Assembly: GCF_014526325.1 (NCBI RefSeq)
Contig: NZ_JACNMJ010000003.1
Location: forward strand, 62,001 to 126,000
Direction of reading: 5' to 3'
DNA length: 64,000 nucleotides
From: Psychroserpens algicola
GTDB taxonomy: Bacteria; Bacteroidota; Bacteroidia; Flavobacteriales; Flavobacteriaceae
This document shows, one piece after another, positions 52,212-61,955 of the stretch. The notes under the pieces were generated by a model, which ran no database searches, was not told the DNA's origin, and saw only the letters and a program-made list of their open reading frames with translations. The translations under genes and the position numbers were made by a program. How positions within the stretch are numbered: position 1 is the stretch's first letter; each line of letters opens with the position of its first letter.

Positions 52212-54608
52212 ATGAAAGTAAAATCATACTTACTATCACTAACATTTGGTTTACTGCTTTTTAGTAATTCTGCGTTTTCTCAGGGCACAGACCTAATGTC
52301 ATCTTATGAAGACTATGCAGAATTAGAGCGCGAAGTGGTCTATTTACACCTGAATAAATCGACATATATCAAAGGTGAATCTATTGGGATTAAAGCTTAC
52401 GTTTTGGATAAGGCAAGTAAGTTGTTATCTACTGAAACTTCAAATTTGTATTGTACGATAAGTGATTCAAATAATTCTATTATTAAGAAAAAACTACTCA
52501 TGGTCAACAATGGCATAGCCATTAATGATTTTACCATAGATAGTCTATTTACTTCTGGGGAGTATAAAATTACAGCTTACACCAATTGGATGAAAAATTT
52601 TGATGAAAAAAACTACTTTTCTCAAAACATCCGTATCATCGATCCAGAAGTTGAAAAAGAAGCCAAACAACTCAAGGCGACATCTGAAATAGATGCACAG
52701 TTTTTACCAGAAGGTGGTCATCTAGTTGCTAATGTTGAAACTATTATTGGGGCTGTAATCAAAGATAATTTTGGTTTCGGAATTCCTAATTTAGAATGTG
52801 AGGTTTTAGATTCTGAAAACAATCAGGTCACTACATTTAAACTCAATCAGTTTGGTTTAGGGCAATTTAGTTTAACACCACTAACAGGTAAGGCCTATAA
52901 AGTAAGCTTAAAATTAGATGAAAAAGAGTATACATTTAATATTACTGCAGCTGAAACCCGAGGTATTGGGTTGCGAGTAAATCAACAAAAGGATAACACC
53001 TTTGTGACACTAAAAACGAACACTACAACTTTAAGTAGCCTTCAAAATCAAGTGTATACAATAGCATTGCATAATGGTAATGTACTCAAAGAATTCAACT
53101 TTAGATTTAATGATGAATTAGAGATTGTAAAAGCGATTTCAAATTCAGATTTATTTCCTGGTATTAATATTATCACAGTATTAGATGCAAATAATACACC
53201 ACTTTTAGAGCGAATGCTATTTAATTATGAGGGAGTTAACTTAATAACGTCTGGTCAACCTTCTGTAAAAAAGAAAGGCGATTCGCTTCTTGTATCATTA
53301 CCTTATAAAAGTTTGAATGTCGAGGAGTTTAATAATTTTAGTATTTCAGTAATGCCATCCAATACACGTGCTTATAATCATCATGAAAATATATCCTCAT
53401 CAATTTTATTACAGCCTTATGTTAGAGGATATATTGAAAACTCGCATTATTATTTTCAATCGGTTACACCAAAAAAGCAATATGAGTTAGATGTTTTACT
53501 ACGCACGCAAGGCTGGAGTAGTTATGATTGGGAGACAATTTTTAATGATCCTCCAGATTATGATTATGATTTTGAAAACGGAATTAGCTATGTAGCTAAT
53601 TTTACTAATAATAATCAGCAGCAACTAATTATTTACCCAACACTTAATAGTCCGCTGGAAATCATAGAATTACAGCCTGGAGAAATGGCGTTTGAGAAAC
53701 AGGAGTTTTTTCCAATTTCTGATGAAAAAATTGAAATAGGTGCTATTGATAATAAAGGAAAACCAACAACACCTAATATAGCTTTAAACTTTAGTCCTAA
53801 GCGTATTCCTGATTTTGAATTAGCCTCATCTTATACTGCATTAAGACCACGAGAATCCGGATTCTCAGGAATGAATAATTACAATGATTTTGAAAATGGC
53901 TGGAGAAAAATTGAGAAGTTGGATGAAGTCATATTAACGGGTAAACGTAAATACACTGAAGTTGAAAAGATTAAAAATTCGACTATAGGAAAAGTTCAGT
54001 TCTTTGATAATAAGAATAAGCAAAAATGGCAATCTGTTGGGCGTTATTTAAGTGCTAGAGGCTTTGTCGTTTTAGAAAACAAAGCAGGTGGTAATGGTTT
54101 TGAAATTTACAGGCGAAACCCAGCAACATTTAAAGGAACAAAATCAGCAGATAATATTCCTGTAGTCTATATAGATGATATTATTTTACATCAGGATTTA
54201 GGGCTTTTAAGGGACATGCGATTGGATGAAATTGATTATATCGAAATTAATCATTCAGGTGTAGGAGCAGGCATGCGAGGTGGTGGAGGTGTTATAAAAA
54301 TTAAAACTAATCCTATGAGTTCTTATGAACAGCCAACAAAAAAAGTAGAACATAAAAGCTTTGATGTGCCATTAAAATTTGATGTTACCAAGCGTTTCTA
54401 TATTCCAAAGTATACATCATATGAAAGTAATTTCTTTAATGAATATGGAATCATAGACTGGTTCTCAAATGTCAGTACAGACATTGATGGTGTGCTAAAT
54501 TTAAAACTATATAATAATCAAGTTACTAATCTTAAACTTTTTATCGAGGGAGTTTCTAATGATGGAACTTTTATTTCCGAAGTAAAAGAATTAAAAATCA
54601 ACGAATAA
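52212..54608 (+). CDS. MG2-like protein with TonB-plug-like C-terminus, paralog 1
   Basis: A 798-residue exported protein with signal peptide (LLSLTFGLLLFSNSAFSQ). Residues 30-150 look like an alpha-2-macroglobulin MG2 domain (VVYLHLNKSTYIKGESIGIKAYVLD, SGEYKITAYTNWMKNF). The middle is unassigned but has LLRTQGWSSYDWETIFNDPPDYD. Near 630-700 a plug-like motif appears (IPVVYIDDIILHQDLG, then MRLDEIDYIEIN...GAGMRGGGGVIKIKT). It is paralogous along its whole length to the next gene, which starts on its stop. A likely cell-surface or periplasmic binding role is inferred only. Confidence 0.8.
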   Translation: MKVKSYLLSLTFGLLLFSNSAFSQGTDLMSSYEDYAELEREVVYLHLNKSTYIKGESIGIKAYVLDKASKLLSTETSNLYCTISDSNNSIIKKKLLMVNNGIAINDFTIDSLFTSGEYKITAYTNWMKNFDEKNYFSQNIRIIDPEVEKEAKQLKATSEIDAQFLPEGGHLVANVETIIGAVIKDNFGFGIPNLECEVLDSENNQVTTFKLNQFGLGQFSLTPLTGKAYKVSLKLDEKEYTFNITAAETRGIGLRVNQQKDNTFVTLKTNTTTLSSLQNQVYTIALHNGNVLKEFNFRFNDELEIVKAISNSDLFPGINIITVLDANNTPLLERMLFNYEGVNLITSGQPSVKKKGDSLLVSLPYKSLNVEEFNNFSISVMPSNTRAYNHHENISSSILLQPYVRGYIENSHYYFQSVTPKKQYELDVLLRTQGWSSYDWETIFNDPPDYDYDFENGISYVANFTNNNQQQLIIYPTLNSPLEIIELQPGEMAFEKQEFFPISDEKIEIGAIDNKGKPTTPNIALNFSPKRIPDFELASSYTALRPRESGFSGMNNYNDFENGWRKIEKLDEVILTGKRKYTEVEKIKNSTIGKVQFFDNKNKQKWQSVGRYLSARGFVVLENKAGGNGFEIYRRNPATFKGTKSADNIPVVYIDDIILHQDLGLLRDMRLDEIDYIEINHSGVGAGMRGGGGVIKIKTNPMSSYEQPTKKVEHKSFDVPLKFDVTKRFYIPKYTSYESNFFNEYGIIDWFSNVSTDIDGVLNLKLYNNQVTNLKLFIEGVSNDGTFISEVKELKINE

Positions 54609-57088
54609 TGAGAAAGTTTACAATCATTCAATGTTTAGTTGCAATATTTTTATTAGGTCATGTTGTTAATGCTCAAGATCAAAATGAAGGTATAGATCTT
54701 ATATCTGCCTATAAGGATTATACCGAAATGGATAGGGAATTAGTTTATGCACATCTTAATAAATCTATCTATGTCAAAGGTGAAACTATAGGTATTAAAG
54801 CTTATGTTTTAGATAAATATTCTAAAACCTTGGCTAGCCAAGCAGCCAATTTGTACTGTACAATTTCAGACGAAAAAGGTGTTGTGATAGAACAAAAATT
54901 ATTAATGGTTGAAAATGGCATAGCAACTGGTGATTTTGAGATTAATGATTCGTATACTTCTGGTTATTATTCGGTTAAGTTATATACCAATTGGATGCGG
55001 AATTTTGAAGAAGAGAATCTTTTTATTGAAACGGTTAGAGTCATAGATCCTGAAGTAGAAAAAAAATTAGATTCTGAAATTGATACCAAAACAATTGATG
55101 CTCAGTTTCTACCTGAAGGCGGTCATTTATTATCTGAAGTTGAAAATACTATAGGCGTTATCATTAAAAATAGCCAAGGACTGGGAATACCTAATATTCA
55201 AGGTGAAATTGTAAATCAAAATGGTGTTGTGGTTACCAATTTTAAAGTCAATCATTTAGGAATAGGGAAGTGTTTGCTAACACCAAAAACGGGTGAAACA
55301 TATAAAGCTGTATTTAAGTCTGAAAGCCAAGAGTATTCTACAGATATAGATGCTATAAAAACTCAGGGGATAGCTTTAAGTGTAACTCCTTTAAGAGGGA
55401 AAGTTGCTTTAAAAATAAAGACAAATGCCACAACATTGGAGCGTATTAGTCAAAACCTATTTAAACTTGCCATTCACAATGGAAAAAACCTGAAAGAAAT
55501 TAGTTTTAAATTTGATGAAACTTCAGAGGTTATCAAGGTTATTGATAACCCAGATTTGTATAAGGGCGTCAATATTTTTACCATTTTTGATGATAAAAAT
55601 AATCCATTAGTTGAGCGACTTTATTTCAATCATGATGGTCTTGAAATGATAACTTCAGGTGTGCCAAGTACTACAGTTAATCACGACTCTATTAAAATTA
55701 CGTTAGCCTATACTATTGACGAAATTAAATCGACTAATGCAGTCAGTATTTCTGTGTTACCAAGTAAAACAAATGCATTTCATCACCATAACATGGCGTC
55801 CTATGTACTTTTGCAACCTTATTTAAAGGGATATATTGAACAAGCTCAGTATTATTTTACAGATATCACACCAAAAAAGCAATTTGAATTAGATAATTTA
55901 TTAATCACTCAAGGATGGAGCAGTTACGATTGGGATACAATTTTTAATAATCCTCCTGAATATGATTTCGATTATGAAAATGGTATAGGTTTTACGGTTA
56001 ATTCGTCAGAAAGGGAAGATCAACAATTGATGATTTACCCTACTTTAAACCATTCAACAAAATTTATAAGTTTAACCAAAGACAATCCGTCGTATACAGC
56101 TTCAGGATTGTTTCCGTTACAAGATGAAGTTATTAGAATTCGTAGTATAGATGGCATTAGTAAAAAAGCAAAGCCGAAATTATACATGCAGTTTGATCCT
56201 ATAAAAGTTCCTGAGCTTAATACTTCATTACAACCGCTCATAATTGCCAAGTTAAATTCTGAAGCACCATATGTCGATTTATCTACATCTAATATTTTGC
56301 AAAAGGTTGAAAAACTAGATGAGGTTATTATCAATAAGAAAAAGGGCTATACCGAAATTGAAAAACTAAAAAATAGAAGTCTTGGTAATGTTGAAGCTAT
56401 CGATGAGACGATTGTGAAGCGCTATAGAACTCTAGTACGTTACCTTAGAGATAAAGGCTGGACAATTTCAGACGCACCTGGTAAATTTGAAATATACAAC
56501 AATCAAACATCTGGATTCCAGGAACGTGCTGTACAAGTAGATGGTATAACATTTCAGAATGTAGAAAACCCAAGTAATACCAATGTGCCAGATGCTCCAA
56601 GCCTTGATGATCATACGCTTTTTGTGCAAAATGCAACTACGATTCCTATAGTATATTTGGATGGAATTATTTTACATGAGGATTTAACAATTTTAAAAAG
56701 CTTAACCTTAGACCAGATTGAATGGGTTGAAGTCAATAAGTCTGGAGTAGGAGGCGGAATGCGTTCTGGAGGCGCAGGTTTAATTCGTATAAAAACAAGA
56801 CCTGGCAGTAAGGTGAAAGCTACTGTTGATGATAATTATGGAACCTATCAAGTTCCATTAAAATTTTCAGCAGCTAAAAAGTTTTATATTCCAGATTATG
56901 TGTCTTATGATAATGCATTTTTTAATAAGTTTGGAGTTATCGATTGGTTTCCAAATTTAACAGTGAATAGTGATGGTACTATCGAATTTAAAATAGAAAA
57001 TAAACAATTCAGTGAAATTAAACTGGTTGTTGAAGGTATTGTAAATGATGCGTTTGTTTCCGAAGTAAAAACAATAAAATTAAATTAA
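54608..57088 (+). CDS. MG2-like protein with TonB-plug-like C-terminus, paralog 2
   Basis: A 826-residue exported protein, paralog of the one before it. It has signal peptide (VAIFLLGHVVNAQ), MG2-like start (LVYAHLNKSIYVKGETIGIKAYVLD), the middle block LLITQGWSSYDWDTIFNNPPEYDFDYENGI and the plug-like end IPIVYLDGIILHEDLTIL...IEWVEVNKSGVGGGMRSGGAGLIRIKT. It shares the first base of its ATG with the last base of the previous stop, so the genes are coupled. Differences are spread evenly, which suggests an old duplication. Confidence 0.8.
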   Translation: MRKFTIIQCLVAIFLLGHVVNAQDQNEGIDLISAYKDYTEMDRELVYAHLNKSIYVKGETIGIKAYVLDKYSKTLASQAANLYCTISDEKGVVIEQKLLMVENGIATGDFEINDSYTSGYYSVKLYTNWMRNFEEENLFIETVRVIDPEVEKKLDSEIDTKTIDAQFLPEGGHLLSEVENTIGVIIKNSQGLGIPNIQGEIVNQNGVVVTNFKVNHLGIGKCLLTPKTGETYKAVFKSESQEYSTDIDAIKTQGIALSVTPLRGKVALKIKTNATTLERISQNLFKLAIHNGKNLKEISFKFDETSEVIKVIDNPDLYKGVNIFTIFDDKNNPLVERLYFNHDGLEMITSGVPSTTVNHDSIKITLAYTIDEIKSTNAVSISVLPSKTNAFHHHNMASYVLLQPYLKGYIEQAQYYFTDITPKKQFELDNLLITQGWSSYDWDTIFNNPPEYDFDYENGIGFTVNSSEREDQQLMIYPTLNHSTKFISLTKDNPSYTASGLFPLQDEVIRIRSIDGISKKAKPKLYMQFDPIKVPELNTSLQPLIIAKLNSEAPYVDLSTSNILQKVEKLDEVIINKKKGYTEIEKLKNRSLGNVEAIDETIVKRYRTLVRYLRDKGWTISDAPGKFEIYNNQTSGFQERAVQVDGITFQNVENPSNTNVPDAPSLDDHTLFVQNATTIPIVYLDGIILHEDLTILKSLTLDQIEWVEVNKSGVGGGMRSGGAGLIRIKTRPGSKVKATVDDNYGTYQVPLKFSAAKKFYIPDYVSYDNAFFNKFGVIDWFPNLTVNSDGTIEFKIENKQFSEIKLVVEGIVNDAFVSEVKTIKLN

Positions 57089-57089
57089 A

Positions 57090-58667
57090 ATGATGCAAAG
57101 AATAATACAATCAGTCTGCTGTATTCTTATCTATATTGGTTTAAATCACGTTAATGCTCAAACGACTCCTGTAGCACCTGAAGACCGAGAAATTTTTTGT
57201 CAGGTTTTAGATCAGTCAGACAAGCTGCCAATTGTTTTTGCAACGGTGAGCATCAAAAATAAAAATAACGGCGTTATCGCAGATGAGGATGGTTATTTCA
57301 GACTTCCGTATAAGTATAAAATCCAAGATGATGTCTTAATCATTTCTTCCATTGGTTATGAGTCGAAAACAATAGATGCTAAGAGTTTAAAAGATGGTAT
57401 TCAAAATACGATTTACCTAAAACCTAAAATCGAAGCTCTAAACGCTGTCACGATTACTACTACGAAAGGAACAACAAAAAAGGAATACGAAAATGTAAGG
57501 GAAATTGTGGGTAAAGCTATCAGTAAAATGAGAGTTAATTTTCCAACACGACCACATTCGTATATTGGATATTATAGAGATTACCAACTGTTACAGAATA
57601 AGTATTTTAATTTAAACGAAGGTATTATTGAAGTTTTTGATGAAGGCTTTCAAACCAATAAATTACTGTACAAAAATAACCAAGCAGCATTTTATCAATT
57701 TAAACAAAACTCAAAATTCCCTAAGGATACATTGCTGACTCAAGAATATGATAACCAAAAATATAAGTATATTAAAGATGCAACTATTTCGTCTATTGGT
57801 GGTAATGAATTAAGTATTCTCAACGTTCATAATGCCATAAGAAATTATGAATATCATAGCTTTTCTTTTGTACATACGTTTAAAGAGGACTTTTTAAATA
57901 ATCATGAATTTAGAATCGCCCAGAAATTATACTTGGATGATACATTAATCTACGAAATCAAGTTCTTTGCTATTGAGGAGGTCACTGGAGTAAAAAATAC
58001 AGCTGATGGAACTATTTACATAGCAGCCGATAATTATGCGATTCATAAATTGGAGTGTTTTGGATATAATGTAGGTGATCCCGAGCCGTTCTTTTCGGTA
58101 AAAATAGAATACAAGCCTAAAGGCGATCGCATGTTTCTAAACTATATTTCTTTTAACAATAAATTTAAAGTGAAGAGTCGTGATGATTTTCAAATTGATG
58201 ATGTGTCTTTTGATCAAGGTGAAAATGCTTTTTATGTAAGATTTAATAATACAGTAGATAAGCGAACTATTGAAAATAGTAGAAATTTCAGGTTTATTTA
58301 CAAGCGAAAAAAACTTAAGATTAATAGTGTAACCTTAGATGATAGTAAGACTGTAAAGATAAGTTTGATAAATGGAGCCATTCCTTCTAGTAGTCCGATT
58401 ACTGAAGAAACAATGCAGGACCTTACTTATAAAATCAAAAATGTCACAGACATTACTGGACGAGATTTAAATAAGAAAACATTTATACGTGTCAATCAGT
58501 TTAGAGAGCTTTTTGTACAAGAAGTATTTACAGATAAAACATTGCCAGATGATTTGTACTTTGTTAACAAATCTGAAAGACTGAGTGAATCCTTGATAAA
58601 TACAGATAAGCTTAAAAATATTTCTGATTATTGGATTAATTCTCCTCTAAAAGCAACTAAGAATTAA
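57090..58667 (+). CDS. carboxypeptidase-regulatory-like (CarboxypepD_reg) envelope protein
   Basis: A 525-residue exported protein with signal peptide (ILIYIGLNHVNAQ). The N-terminal domain is a CarboxypepD_reg-like beta-sandwich: FCQVLDQSDKLPIVFATVSIKNKNNGVIADEDGYFRLPYK, LIISSIGYESKTI. The rest is a beta-rich unit of unknown type. It follows the second MG2-like gene by 1 bp and is thus third in an operon. No beta-barrel TonB receptor end is present. It is convergent with the serine hydrolase gene, with 4 bp overlap. Confidence 0.82.
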   Translation: MMQRIIQSVCCILIYIGLNHVNAQTTPVAPEDREIFCQVLDQSDKLPIVFATVSIKNKNNGVIADEDGYFRLPYKYKIQDDVLIISSIGYESKTIDAKSLKDGIQNTIYLKPKIEALNAVTITTTKGTTKKEYENVREIVGKAISKMRVNFPTRPHSYIGYYRDYQLLQNKYFNLNEGIIEVFDEGFQTNKLLYKNNQAAFYQFKQNSKFPKDTLLTQEYDNQKYKYIKDATISSIGGNELSILNVHNAIRNYEYHSFSFVHTFKEDFLNNHEFRIAQKLYLDDTLIYEIKFFAIEEVTGVKNTADGTIYIAADNYAIHKLECFGYNVGDPEPFFSVKIEYKPKGDRMFLNYISFNNKFKVKSRDDFQIDDVSFDQGENAFYVRFNNTVDKRTIENSRNFRFIYKRKKLKINSVTLDDSKTVKISLINGAIPSSSPITEETMQDLTYKIKNVTDITGRDLNKKTFIRVNQFRELFVQEVFTDKTLPDDLYFVNKSERLSESLINTDKLKNISDYWINSPLKATKN

Positions 58668-59806
58668 TGTTCAACGGTTTCTGAGTCCATATAATACTGA
58701 TGAAGCTGACGACCCAATTCTGCTAAAAACGGTATTCCAATAGATTCGTACTCATATAGGTCATCGTTAAATATCCTGTTCTTATTTACGTGTATGGTTG
58801 CAGTGACAATAAATGAAATGCCATTATCATGGTCTTGAATAAAAGCACAATCTGTTAAATATCCATAAGCATAGCCGACCTTATTTGATATGTTAATATG
58901 ATCAGGAATACGCTTTTTGGAGTCGCCATACATGAAGAATTTTACATAACCATCGTGATACTCTTTTTCATTAAATCCAGCTTTTCGCGGAACGATTTGC
59001 ATCACATCTAATAGAAATTCTTTATCGCTATCATTAAGCATAAAACGTTGATTTTCGTTATAAGATTCAGGAAACTGAACCCGTTTCATCAGTTCATGTA
59101 AAGTAGACACTGGCAGATAGTTTTTTTTCGAAAAATCCATTGGAGTATGTATCAAACTATCACTTTTATAATAACCGATTCCTTTTTGCAATGCCTTTAA
59201 CGCTATATGCTGAACCTCAGAATTGACCTGATACGGAAGCTGATACACTGAATCATTTTCCTTTTGAAATACGATCGGTTTTGTCTTAGGATTCAATGGA
59301 TTTTTGGTCTCCAATCGGTGTGAGATTCTAGCAGGCTGAAGTCCTTTTTGTTTCAATTTTGCATTGATATAATCACGACCCAAAAACTCGTACAAACGGT
59401 TGTAGGATGCATTGTCACTAACAGAAAAAATGGCTTTGATATCATCTCTTATTGTTGATGATATCGAATCTCCTAAAACGGTATAAGGGGTTTGACTCGT
59501 AACCAGTTTTAAAGAGTTCACCTTTTCTAAGGCTAAAACAGCAATAGGAAATTTGACCGTACTGGCAGGATAAAAATAAGCCTTATCGTCAACTTGAAAG
59601 CGATGCGTAACCGCATTGATGCCTTGGTCATTATGATCTAAAATTCGAGTTACGATAATCTGAACTTCATGACTGTCTAAGTTATCCATTACCGATTGAA
59701 TAGCTGGATGCTCAGAACCTAATATACCTTGTAAAGGGTCTTGGTCTTCATTCTTTTGACAACTCCACACCGTAAATAGAACTAAAGTAAAACACAGATA
59801 TTTCAT
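58664..59806 (-). CDS. serine hydrolase, class A beta-lactamase-like lipoprotein
   Basis: A 380-residue lipoprotein (start at MKYLCFT; lipobox LFTVWSC). The beta-lactamase-like fold has the catalytic S-x-x-K in YPASTVKFPIAVLALEKV, and the SDN-like motif SVSDNASYNRLYE. KVGYAYG stands near the expected KTG position. It is likely an envelope hydrolase or a weak beta-lactamase. It lies downstream of lysA with a terminator between. A longer frame up to 59863 would run over that terminator and is rejected. Confidence 0.85.
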   Translation of the reverse strand: MKYLCFTLVLFTVWSCQKNEDQDPLQGILGSEHPAIQSVMDNLDSHEVQIIVTRILDHNDQGINAVTHRFQVDDKAYFYPASTVKFPIAVLALEKVNSLKLVTSQTPYTVLGDSISSTIRDDIKAIFSVSDNASYNRLYEFLGRDYINAKLKQKGLQPARISHRLETKNPLNPKTKPIVFQKENDSVYQLPYQVNSEVQHIALKALQKGIGYYKSDSLIHTPMDFSKKNYLPVSTLHELMKRVQFPESYNENQRFMLNDSDKEFLLDVMQIVPRKAGFNEKEYHDGYVKFFMYGDSKKRIPDHINISNKVGYAYGYLTDCAFIQDHDNGISFIVTATIHVNKNRIFNDDLYEYESIGIPFLAELGRQLHQYYMDSETVEH

Positions 59807-59818
59807 AAGTGTAAAGAT

Positions 59819-59854
59819 AAAAAAAACGCAAGCTCTAAGTCTTGCGTTTTTTTT
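59819..59854 (-). terminator. terminator between lysA and the serine hydrolase gene
   Basis: ACGCAAG, 8-nt loop, CTTGCGT, with A6-plus and T7-plus runs on the two sides. It overlaps the lysA stop codon and would work in either direction. Confidence 0.88.
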
Positions 59855-61058
59855 ATAAATCAATTTCTACCTGATTGTTTAAAATATCATCAAAGGTTTC
59901 TCGTTTTCTGATAAGATGCGCTTTCTTATTATACCACAATACTTCTGCCGGACGGTAACGAGAATTGTAGTTTGACGCCATCGAATAGCAGTAAGCACCA
60001 GCATTTTTAAACGCGAGAATATCATCCTCGTTAATTTCTGAAATACGCCTGTTATTAGCAAATGTGTCTGTTTCGCAGATATAACCAACAACCGAGTAAA
60101 ACCGTTCACGACCATCAGGATTAGAAATATTTACAATCTCATGTTGCGATCCATAAAGCATGGGTCTGATTAAATGATTAAATCCAGAATCAACTTGAGC
60201 AAAAACAGTAGATGTTGTTTGTTTTACGACATTCACACTGGTTAAGAAATAACCTGCTTCACTTACCAAAAACTTTCCAGGTTCAAAGGCTAGAGTAAGT
60301 TGCTTGCCATAGGTTTTGCAAAATTGATTAAAACGCTTAGAAAGTTTTTCACCTAACTCTTCAACATTAGTTTCAATATCTCCACTTTTATAAGGTACTT
60401 TAAATCCGGAACCGAAGTCTATAAAATCTAAATTTTTAAAATTTTTAGCCGTATCAAACAAAATTTCGCTGGCATATAAAAAGACGTCGATGTCTAATAT
60501 ATCACTACCTGTATGCATGTGAATACCATTGATATTCATTTGGGTGTTTTCTACAATGCGTAATAAATGCGGAATCTGATGAATCGAAATCCCAAATTTA
60601 CTATCAATATGTCCTACGGAAATGTTCGTATTTCCACCAGCCATCACATGTGGATTAATTCTAATACAAACAGGTGTTTTAGGATGTTTGGTGCCAAATT
60701 GTTCTAATACTGAAAGGTTATCGATATTAATCTGAACACCTAGCTTTGCAGCCTTTTCAATTTCAGCAAGCGACACACCATTAGGTGTATAAATAATTTG
60801 CTCAGGTTTAAAGCCTGCTTTTAAGCCTAGCTGCACTTCTTGTATCGAAACCGTATCTAATCCAGAACCAAGTTGATTAAATAATTTTAATACTGAAATA
60901 TTAGATAATGCCTTTACAGCGTAGTTTAGCTTTAACTGTTTTACCTTACCAAATGCCGATGTTAAGCGTTTGTACTGAAATGTAATCTTTTCAGCATCAT
61001 ATACATAAACCGGACTTCCAAAGTCTTTTGCAATCTGTAATAAGGTATTGTGTTCCAT
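59853..61058 (-). CDS. lysA: diaminopimelate decarboxylase
   Basis: Makes lysine from meso-diaminopimelate with PLP. At 401 residues it has normal length. The PLP Lys is K49 in LNYAVKALSN. Other blocks are IGHIDSKFGIS, GIHMHTGSDI, FIDFGSGFKVPY, FEPGKFLVSEAG, and the end GYICETDTFANNRRI...AFKNAGAYCYSMASNYNSRYRPAEVL. It is the first gene on its transcript; a -7-like TATTTTCG lies at 61095-61102 on the minus strand. Confidence 0.96.
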   Translation of the reverse strand: MEHNTLLQIAKDFGSPVYVYDAEKITFQYKRLTSAFGKVKQLKLNYAVKALSNISVLKLFNQLGSGLDTVSIQEVQLGLKAGFKPEQIIYTPNGVSLAEIEKAAKLGVQINIDNLSVLEQFGTKHPKTPVCIRINPHVMAGGNTNISVGHIDSKFGISIHQIPHLLRIVENTQMNINGIHMHTGSDILDIDVFLYASEILFDTAKNFKNLDFIDFGSGFKVPYKSGDIETNVEELGEKLSKRFNQFCKTYGKQLTLAFEPGKFLVSEAGYFLTSVNVVKQTTSTVFAQVDSGFNHLIRPMLYGSQHEIVNISNPDGRERFYSVVGYICETDTFANNRRISEINEDDILAFKNAGAYCYSMASNYNSRYRPAEVLWYNKKAHLIRKRETFDDILNNQVEIDL

Positions 61059-61177
61059 TCGTGTTAAATCTTAGTTTTAAATATAAATTTTGGGCGAAAA
61101 TAAGTGTAATCCAAAATTAAAACATGAAAATGATAAAATATTGCTATTTTTACACAAAATGTTAAATAGTTAACAAA

Positions 61178-61834
61178 TTGAAGACCATTGCTTCTTGTGT
61201 ACAAGAGATTATAGCTTCAAGCCCTTTTTTAGAAGAAGGTTTGTCGCGAGATATTATTAATTTTTCTGCTTTAGCGAAAGATTTAAATCAGCCCATTTCA
61301 GAAATGTTGCGTAAGCCAGTGAAAGATGGCGCAATTATGATGGCTTTAAGGCGTCATCAACAACCTTTACATCTTGAAAATTCGAGTCGGTTAAAAGCCG
61401 TTTTTAATCAATTGGGAGATATAACTGTACGTTCAAATCTAAGCGATTTTACATTTCAAAATTCTAAAACATTGATTCATAGTCATTCTCAAATTTTGGA
61501 GAAAATAAGTGCAAATCATCAAATTTTTTATGCCTTTACACGAGGTATGTTTGAAAGTAATATGATTATTTCAACTTCAGAAAAGGAAAGCATTTTTGAG
61601 GCGTTTAAAAACGAGACACAAATTGGTCTGCAAGACAAATTATCAGCAATTAGTATTTATCTGCCAAGAGGTAATTCAAAAATTGCAGGTTTGTATTATC
61701 AGATTTTTAAGCGTTTAGCTTGGGAAAACATTACGATATATGAAGTGGTTTCTACAACTAATGAATTTACAATTGTAGTAGAAGATCATTTGGTTGACAA
61801 AGCTTTTTCTGTAATTAAGCGACTCAAAGACTAA
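61178..61834 (+). CDS. ACT-domain-like protein with TTG start
   Basis: A 218-residue cytoplasmic protein, divergent from lysA. Its start is TTG at 61178 (TTG AAG ACC ATT); the first in-frame ATG is 42 codons later and would remove the conserved EGLSRDIINFSALAK start. It has an N-terminal helical domain and a C-terminal ACT-like half (IGLQDKLSAISIYLPRGNSKIAGLYYQIFKRLAWENITIYEVVSTTNEFTIVVEDH). Such proteins are often named as aspartate kinase relatives. Being divergent from lysA it may sense an amino acid, by inference. Confidence 0.78.
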   Translation: MKTIASCVQEIIASSPFLEEGLSRDIINFSALAKDLNQPISEMLRKPVKDGAIMMALRRHQQPLHLENSSRLKAVFNQLGDITVRSNLSDFTFQNSKTLIHSHSQILEKISANHQIFYAFTRGMFESNMIISTSEKESIFEAFKNETQIGLQDKLSAISIYLPRGNSKIAGLYYQIFKRLAWENITIYEVVSTTNEFTIVVEDHLVDKAFSVIKRLKD

Positions 61835-61867
61835 AATACCTATGCAAAAAATCAATACTAAAAACTA

Positions 61868-61898
61868 TTGGTAAAAACTTTTAGTATGTTTATTTTTG
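61868..61898 (+). promoter_or_regulatory. sucC promoter (TTG-N20-TATTTTTG)
   Basis: TTG at 61868-61870 and TATTTTTG at 61891-61898, 20 bp apart, the best promoter match in the window; ATG at 61956 leaves a leader of about 50 nt. Confidence 0.72.
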
Positions 61899-61955
61899 TG
61901 CTCGTAAAATGCTTCGGAAAATGAACCGAAGACAAACCATAAATTTCAAAACCAA

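Noticed and set aside
59807-59863. Longer N-terminus for the serine hydrolase
   Set aside because: It would cross the terminator after lysA and hide the lipoprotein signal.
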